Below, piece by piece: positions 13,539 to 18,315 of a stretch of 18,315 bases of DNA. Below the pieces are notes generated by a model. It did no database searches and was not told the origin of the DNA. It saw only the letters and a list, made by a program, of their open reading frames with translations. Origin of the DNA: CAYGUI01 sp964353115 (GTDB lineage Bacteria; Pseudomonadota; Gammaproteobacteria; JAGOUU01); the NCBI GenBank assembly GCA_964353115.1, contig CAYGUI010000025.1, positions 1-18,315 on the forward strand, read 5' to 3'. The translations under genes and the position numbers were made by a program. How positions within the stretch are numbered: position 1 is the stretch's first letter; each line of letters begins with the position of its first letter.

Positions 13539-16148
13539 TTATACATACGAGCAGTTATTATTTGTAATACTTCCCTTGTATGTTAAATGATCAGATGTTC
13601 CACAAATTACATATCCGCCAATTAGATCATCGCAGCCTTGTGTTATCTTAGGGCTTACCGGGAATTCCCATGGTGCTTTATCATCTTTGCTCAATTGTGT
13701 GCCATCTTTAAGTGTAACTTGGCAAAAAGCATAGTTAATATTTGGTAGCACATCAAAAACATTAACAAATCCCGCACGACGATTGTTAGCTATTTTAAAT
13801 GTTAGCTGATTAGTTGGTGGTTGTACTGAACCAACAGTTATGTTTTTATTTTGCGAATAAGTAGTGTTGGTAATGCTTGGGCTATCAGTCCAATTAATAG
13901 TCATTGACCCGCGAATTGCATATGTTCCATCGGTATTTGATGACATTGTTCCACTGCACGTTTTAGTTATAGTGATAGGAGGATTGGTATTAGAAGTGGT
14001 TTCGCATTTAAAATCAGCTGATTTAATTAATTTTTTAGCAGAATCAGTTTCAGTGATATTAACTTTTAATGGCTCTTCTAAAAAGCATGATTGATTAGAG
14101 TTATTAATTGTTAAAGTATAATCTACTTGAAATGGCTCGCTAGTTTTAACACTGCTAGGATTAGCTGCAATACTTAAAGTTGTTGTAGCAGTAGTTGAGC
14201 AAGTTTTTTCTGGTGCAGCATCTTTAGGGCAAAATGTTATGTCATATCCCTGATTATTGATAGCAGTAAATTGATAAGCATCTTTATAGGTTGCATTGTA
14301 TTTTGGATATGTTGGATTAGTGATAACCGGCATTTGATTAGACGTTTTTTGTAAATTAATACCTAAACAAGTAAACGTACTGTATGGATCATCATAGGGA
14401 TAAGTGTAAGCTGAGCCAACAGCTTTTTTAAGTGGGTATAAATACCCAGTGTTTGATACTGAGCCAGTTGCGTCATGAAATGGCTCTATTGAGCTATTCC
14501 AAATTGAATTAGCGTATGGAGTTCCAGGCTTTAAACTACTAGGTCTTGTTTCAACACAAATATCTCCAGGTTTATCGGGAGATAACCATGGCCAATTTGT
14601 ACATCCGCAGCAGCTAGCGGGAGATGTAGAGTTTGGTGGAACATAACAACTATCAAGCTCACTATTTGCCCCCCAACGTGGAGCTGATTTACAAAGCGCA
14701 ACGTTAGGTGTTTGACCACAAAGTTGAGTTACAGCTCCAGGATAATTATGATTGTTATCAAGCCCTTGCGTTGAGCACATGCCATTTAATGAGAAATAAC
14801 CTAGCACTTCTGGAGATTCTCCTACTTGTGCTGGAACTAAAATTCCGTCACTTGATAAGTAATATCCTTTATCATTAATGCCAAGTGATCCTCCTTTTGG
14901 TGCTGATTGACCTGTTAAACCATAATATTCCCATATTTTACGATTTTGGACTTGATCTGAATCGACGTTCCAAGTATCAGCATCATAAAATCCAGTTGCA
15001 CCACACGAATAATTTATCTTACTTAAATCCGGGATATGGTTTTTAGGATTAATCCCCATTGGTACAGTAAATCCAGATATTACAGTTAAATCATAATAAT
15101 CAACTGATGTGCTGGATTGGAATGTGGCCTCAGCAGAAGTTAATGGGCCTTGTGGTCCGCGAGGAGAAAAACATTCTTCATTCCAAGATGCTATGTTGTT
15201 TTTGTCGTCTTTAAAACAGCTTGCAGTTTGCACCCAGTCAGAATCGCCGGCTTGGCAATCACTAGACTGCTCTGCAAATTTTCCAGTATTTTTGTTATAG
15301 CAAGTTCTACCGTATATTGAGCCAGACCATTGCGCTATAGGTGGTGCCGCGCCATCACACCCTAAAAACATTCCAATTTGCGGCATTAATAAATCTACAG
15401 ATTGGCCGCTAAGTAATACTGGTCCGCTATATGTACTATGATCTTTAGGTCGTAAGCTATTCCAATAATAGTTATTTGAAGTAGTATCTTTTTGGAAATA
15501 AGAAGCATCGTCGCTAATACACGATTTAACAGAGCCATCACCAGTTAAGCATTTGACGTCATTTCCAGGATTAGAAGGGCAGCTTGCTGCTGGTGGATTA
15601 GGATTTTTACCAGCAGCTTTTCCGCTTGCATCAAAAGTTGCACCGCTGATTTGCCCAATAGAAACTGCGTAATCACAATTATTTTTTACTGAAACAATGC
15701 GATCATTAGATGAAAATGGTAATGCGCTTGAAAATAATTCTACTGGCGGGCAAATGCAATATACATCAGATGTAGGATTATTTTTAAAACAAGGATAATT
15801 AGGAGAATTTTTAAAATTGTTATATAAAGTTTCTGGCTTTTCAGTGGCATAAAAAGTAGTATTAAAATCTATTTTTTCTCCAAATACCGCACCATTTTCA
15901 AATTTTGAAAGCACATCGACTAATTGTTTTGCTGGCATTTTTTCGCCAGTTTTTGATATTATACATCCGGCATTAGCTGTTGCATTAGCTGTAGCAATAC
16001 CTTGACATAATTTTGTACCATTAATATCTATAGAGCATGCATCGCCAGCAGTATTGGTTCCCGTATAATAAAAATAATTGATGCCAGTAATAGCAAAAAG
16101 TTGAGCGCAAAAAAGATATAAAGTTAGTAACAAGAATAGCTTACGCAT
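13539..16148 (-). CDS. Secreted cysteine-rich protein with thaumatin-like domain
   Basis: An 869-residue protein with a signal peptide (residues 1-19, ...QLFA). The central region (about 151-642) shows thaumatin-family landmarks in order: NNCDYAVSI (156-164), WSGSIYGRTCYN (274-285), DYYDLTVISGFTVPMGINP (350-368), SYPYDDPYSTFTC-like TYPYDDPYSTFTC (582-594) and YDITFCP (635-641). Plant thaumatin-like proteins have equivalent VxNxC, GRTxC, DFYDVSLVDGFNLPM, YPxDDxxSTFTC and FCP segments, but in only about 200 residues. Here the domain carries long insertions, notably at 385-575 with a CCGC cluster (513-516). An Ig-like beta region (about 650-775) and a small cysteine-containing C-terminal domain (780-869) follow. 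The mature protein has 34 cysteines, an even number, consistent with periplasmic or extracellular disulfides. It is likely exported and may bind glycans or a host/competitor surface; that is inference. No strong ribosome site is visible. It is first in a pair with the 274-residue beta-barrel gene. Confidence 0.75.
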   Translation of the reverse strand: MRKLFLLLTLYLFCAQLFAITGINYFYYTGTNTAGDACSIDINGTKLCQGIATANATANAGCIISKTGEKMPAKQLVDVLSKFENGAVFGEKIDFNTTFYATEKPETLYNNFKNSPNYPCFKNNPTSDVYCICPPVELFSSALPFSSNDRIVSVKNNCDYAVSIGQISGATFDASGKAAGKNPNPPAASCPSNPGNDVKCLTGDGSVKSCISDDASYFQKDTTSNNYYWNSLRPKDHSTYSGPVLLSGQSVDLLMPQIGMFLGCDGAAPPIAQWSGSIYGRTCYNKNTGKFAEQSSDCQAGDSDWVQTASCFKDDKNNIASWNEECFSPRGPQGPLTSAEATFQSSTSVDYYDLTVISGFTVPMGINPKNHIPDLSKINYSCGATGFYDADTWNVDSDQVQNRKIWEYYGLTGQSAPKGGSLGINDKGYYLSSDGILVPAQVGESPEVLGYFSLNGMCSTQGLDNNHNYPGAVTQLCGQTPNVALCKSAPRWGANSELDSCYVPPNSTSPASCCGCTNWPWLSPDKPGDICVETRPSSLKPGTPYANSIWNSSIEPFHDATGSVSNTGYLYPLKKAVGSAYTYPYDDPYSTFTCLGINLQKTSNQMPVITNPTYPKYNATYKDAYQFTAINNQGYDITFCPKDAAPEKTCSTTATTTLSIAANPSSVKTSEPFQVDYTLTINNSNQSCFLEEPLKVNITETDSAKKLIKSADFKCETTSNTNPPITITKTCSGTMSSNTDGTYAIRGSMTINWTDSPSITNTTYSQNKNITVGSVQPPTNQLTFKIANNRRAGFVNVFDVLPNINYAFCQVTLKDGTQLSKDDKAPWEFPVSPKITQGCDDLIGGYVICGTSDHLTYKGSITNNNCSYV

Positions 16149-16172
16149 AGATTGAGAATTTTTAATATGATA

Positions 16173-16808
16173 TTACTCAGAGTATAATGGCTCGTCAGCT
16201 AATGTCAAATCCTCTACGGTTTCATTTGATTTTTTCTTCCAGCTAAAATATCCCCATACGGCAATAGCTAAATATATCGTATGTAAGTTCCCTTTAAAAA
16301 ATAAACCTTTTTGGAAATACAAATAAGAATGGATTAGATCAGCTACAAACCATAAAATCCAACATTCAACATATCTGCGTCCCATAATCCACAATGCTGG
16401 CAAAGAAATAGCTGTTGCAAGAGCATCTTTAATTGCAGTTCGAGGATCTGTATTGAATTTATAAGTAACAAATAAATATAAGACAATTGTTAAAAGAGGA
16501 ACAAAAATCACAATCCCTTGTTTAACTGCTTGTGGTGTGCGTGCAATGTGTACGGTTAATTTTTTCTCTTTGCGGTGCTGCATCCAATTATAAAATCCAT
16601 AAGCAGCTACAGCAAAATATGCTATTTCTAAAAAGACATTGGAGTATAAATTATTTTGGTAGTATAAAATTCCGCTCGTTACATAAGAAATACAAGATAT
16701 TGGCCAGCTCAAAATATTAGCGTATAAGCCTAATATTGTTGAAAATAAACTTATAGCTGCCGCAAAGGCGTCTAAATAATTTATGTGCTGAACTATTTGA
16801 AAAAACAT
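16173..16808 (-). CDS. pnuC: Nicotinamide riboside transporter PnuC
   Basis: A 211-residue polytopic inner-membrane protein of the PnuC/SWEET-like fold, with about seven hydrophobic segments. Diagnostic features are the early NILSWPISCISYV (W35-P36), LYSNVFLEIAYFAVAAYGFYNW (YGFYNW at 70-75) and the C-terminal repeat of the same pattern, WILWFVADLIHSYLYFQKG...YFSWKKK. It imports nicotinamide riboside, or a related NAD precursor, for pyridine salvage, implying reliance on external NAD precursors. It follows purB by 17 nt in the same direction and is probably in one transcript with it. The substrate (nicotinamide riboside, or another vitamin as in related Pnu transporters) cannot be proven from sequence alone. 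Confidence 0.88.
   Translation of the reverse strand: MFFQIVQHINYLDAFAAAISLFSTILGLYANILSWPISCISYVTSGILYYQNNLYSNVFLEIAYFAVAAYGFYNWMQHRKEKKLTVHIARTPQAVKQGIVIFVPLLTIVLYLFVTYKFNTDPRTAIKDALATAISLPALWIMGRRYVECWILWFVADLIHSYLYFQKGLFFKGNLHTIYLAIAVWGYFSWKKKSNETVEDLTLADEPLYSE
16181..16208 (-). promoter_or_regulatory. Promoter of the thaumatin-like / beta-barrel gene pair, inside pnuC
   Basis: Minus-strand consensus -35 TTGACA (16208-16203), a 16-bp spacer and -10 TATACT (16186-16181, five of six), all within the last codons of pnuC. The predicted start near 16174 leaves a leader of about 26 nt before the ATG at 16148. Confidence 0.65.
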
Positions 16809-16825
16809 TTATCTATAGCCTATAT

Positions 16826-18139
16826 TTATATATTTTTTGCTAAATCTTCTGCGAAGCCTAAATAATTATCTGGAGTTAATAATTTCAGATTTTCTTTTGT
16901 TTTTAGATCTAAATCTAAACTATCAATAAATTCATGTAATTTATTTTGATCTAATTTTTTACCGCGTGTTAATTCTTTTAATTTCTCATACGGTTTTTCA
17001 ATATTATTAATCCGCATTACGGTTTGCAGCGCTTCACCTAAAACTTCCCAGTTATTATTAAGATCAGCTAATAATTTATCCTGATTAACAATTATTTTAC
17101 CCAAACCTTTTTCAAGAGAGTTATAAGCAATAACGCAATAACCAAAAGCTGAGCCTAGATTTCTTAATACTGTCGAATCTGACAGATCACGTTGTAGCCG
17201 TGAAACCTGTAACTTATTGGCAAAGAAATTAAATAAGCTATTAGCAAGACCTAAATTACCTTCAGCATTTTCAAAATCAATTGGATTAATTTTATGTGGC
17301 ATGGTTGAAGATCCAACTTCGTGCTCTTTAGCTTTTTGACCAAAATAATCAAGAGAAATATAGTGCCAGGCATCACGAGATAGATCTAATAAAATATTAT
17401 TAATTCTAACTATATTATGTGAAATCTCAGCGATATAATCATGAGGCTCTATTTGTGTAACGTATGGGTTATAGGTTAAACCTAATGACTCGATAAAACT
17501 TTCAACAATCTCTGGCCAATTTTTATCAGGGCATGCAATCTTTAGGGCATTAAAATTACCTGTTGCTCCATTGAATTTGGCTAAGATTTCAATCTTTGTT
17601 AATTTGGTGATTTCGCGCTCTAAGCGATAGGCAAAATTAGAAAATTCTTTACCAACAGTAGTTGGAGTGGCTGCTTGACCATGGGTACGAGCCAACATGG
17701 GGGTGTTCGCATATTTATTTGCTTGTTTCTTTAAAATATTAACAAGATTATTTAGATTTTTAATAAAAGAATTGTTTAAAAAATCCTTTAAAATCAAACT
17801 ATACGCAACATTGTTAATATCTTCTGAAGTAGCTCCAAAATGGATTAACTCACTATCGATATTACTAAGGCTATCTTTTAGATAATATTCAAGAGCTTTT
17901 AAATCATGATTTGTAGTCTTTTCATGATGTTTTATCGCTTCAATGTCTATTGTAATATTATCTAATTTGTTTTGAGATTTATTACTTAATCCTTGTGATA
18001 TTAATAAGTTATACCAAGCTATTTCAACATCAGCGCGATACTGAAATAACGCCTGCTCGCTAAAATATTGTTGTAATTCAATGGTTTTGGTGGCGTAACG
18101 GCCGTCTAAAGGTGATATGGCGGTATATTGTGGGTTCAT
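16826..18139 (-). CDS. purB: Adenylosuccinate lyase
   Basis: A 437-residue enzyme of the fumarase/aspartase superfamily, acting twice in purine synthesis (SAICAR to AICAR, adenylosuccinate to AMP). The N-terminus AISPLDGRYA is typical of the proteobacterial PurB class. TSEDINN (104-110) and RTHGQAATPTT (151-161, catalytic His153) are present, and the signature loop GSSTMPHKINPIDFENAEGN (276-295) carries the catalytic serine. It is about 20 residues shorter than E. coli PurB (456), mainly at the C-terminus. No strong ribosome site is visible before the ATG. It is the first gene of the purB-pnuC unit, with a divergent gene to the right. Confidence 0.97.
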   Translation of the reverse strand: MNPQYTAISPLDGRYATKTIELQQYFSEQALFQYRADVEIAWYNLLISQGLSNKSQNKLDNITIDIEAIKHHEKTTNHDLKALEYYLKDSLSNIDSELIHFGATSEDINNVAYSLILKDFLNNSFIKNLNNLVNILKKQANKYANTPMLARTHGQAATPTTVGKEFSNFAYRLEREITKLTKIEILAKFNGATGNFNALKIACPDKNWPEIVESFIESLGLTYNPYVTQIEPHDYIAEISHNIVRINNILLDLSRDAWHYISLDYFGQKAKEHEVGSSTMPHKINPIDFENAEGNLGLANSLFNFFANKLQVSRLQRDLSDSTVLRNLGSAFGYCVIAYNSLEKGLGKIIVNQDKLLADLNNNWEVLGEALQTVMRINNIEKPYEKLKELTRGKKLDQNKLHEFIDSLDLDLKTKENLKLLTPDNYLGFAEDLAKNI

Positions 18140-18201
18140 AGTAAAATAACTACTTTATGCTTTATTTTTACTGGGTAATTTTAACATAAATTTATAAAAA
18201 A

Positions 18202-18233
18202 ATCCGCCGCCCGGCTTTCAGCCGGTCTGCCCC
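18202..18233. other. GC-rich hairpin in the purB / edge-gene divergent spacer
   Basis: CCGGCT-ttc-AGCCGG (18211-18225) within a C/G-rich island of about 30 bp in otherwise AT-rich DNA, flanked by seven A residues (18196-18202) on the left. Read on the minus strand it resembles a terminator (hairpin, GCGGCGGA, then T-run), but no minus-strand gene can end there because purB starts 60 bp further left and the right neighbour is on the plus strand. It could be a relic of another gene, a repeat element, or a structure in the purB leader. Confidence 0.4.
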
Positions 18234-18243
18234 ATTTTAAAAA

Positions 18244-18272
18244 TTGGTATTCCTGATATTATTTAATATACT
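18244..18272 (+). promoter_or_regulatory. Promoter for the gene at the right edge
   Basis: TTGGTA (18244-18249, four of six), a 17-bp spacer and TATACT (18267-18272, five of six), giving a start near 18279 and a leader of about 23 nt. Confidence 0.55.
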
Positions 18273-18301
18273 AATAAGTATAAAACTAAAAAGGAATTTA
18301 T

Positions 18302-18315
18302 ATGAAAAAATTAAT
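18302..18315 (+). CDS. Start of a plus-strand gene, cut by the window edge
   Basis: ATG followed by Lys-Lys-Leu codons, with an AAGGA ribosome site (18291-18295) 6 nt upstream and a plausible promoter before it. MKKL is a common signal-peptide beginning, but only four codons are visible, so no function can be given. Confidence 0.55.

Noticed and set aside
13864..14094. Plus-strand open frame opposite the thaumatin-like gene
   Set aside because: It is a shadow of the minus-strand gene with no ribosome site, start context or recognisable motif.

Overview
The window is AT-rich, densely packed bacterial chromosome. The full Ccm system I set (ccmABCDEFGH plus a CcmI-like gene), an oligopeptidase A (PrlC) of the M3 family, a PurB of the proteobacterial SSTMPHKINPIDFENAEG type and short TsaB and PnuC proteins all point to a gammaproteobacterium. 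The small intergenic spaces, short proteins, strong A+T bias and a lysine/alanine-rich histone H1-like protein suggest a reduced or host-associated lineage, for example a Legionellales-like one. That placement is inference; no rRNA or other phylogenetic marker is present.

Layout. 38-445 (+) is an H1-like nucleoid protein. It shares a bidirectional terminator with the convergent ferrous-iron import operon feoA-feoB (2889-509, minus). Divergent from feoA, and only 38 bp away, starts the ccm operon (2928-8675, plus), in which most adjacent genes overlap by 1 to 19 nt. A perfect 7-1-7 Fur box lies between them. It covers the -35 of a good feoA promoter and the start codons of ccmA, so iron supply and cytochrome c/haem maturation may share one operator. 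The last ccm gene is interrupted by a 10-N assembly gap.

8689-8892 (minus) is a small unrecognised protein. 9072-9704 (plus) is an exported outer-membrane beta-barrel protein preceded by an 11-bp stem-loop. It is followed by a tandem array of four 29-bp GC-rich palindromic units plus one unit in reverse orientation. Another copy of the same family sits directly before tsaB. prlC and tsaB follow on the plus strand, then a possible 53-residue single-pass membrane protein that is missed if only long ORFs are considered.

The right part is on the minus strand. purB-pnuC look like one transcription unit. A strong promoter inside the 3' end of pnuC then drives a two-gene secreted/outer-membrane pair: an 869-residue cysteine-rich protein whose middle part has the hallmark motifs of the thaumatin-like fold, and a 274-residue outer-membrane beta-barrel protein. 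This pair is the most unusual gene content here. A divergent promoter and the first codons of another plus-strand gene lie at the right edge.

No tRNA, rRNA, CRISPR array, transposase or phage gene was recognised. No gene-free stretch exceeds 300 bp; the longest is 9705-9921, filled mostly by the repeat array.
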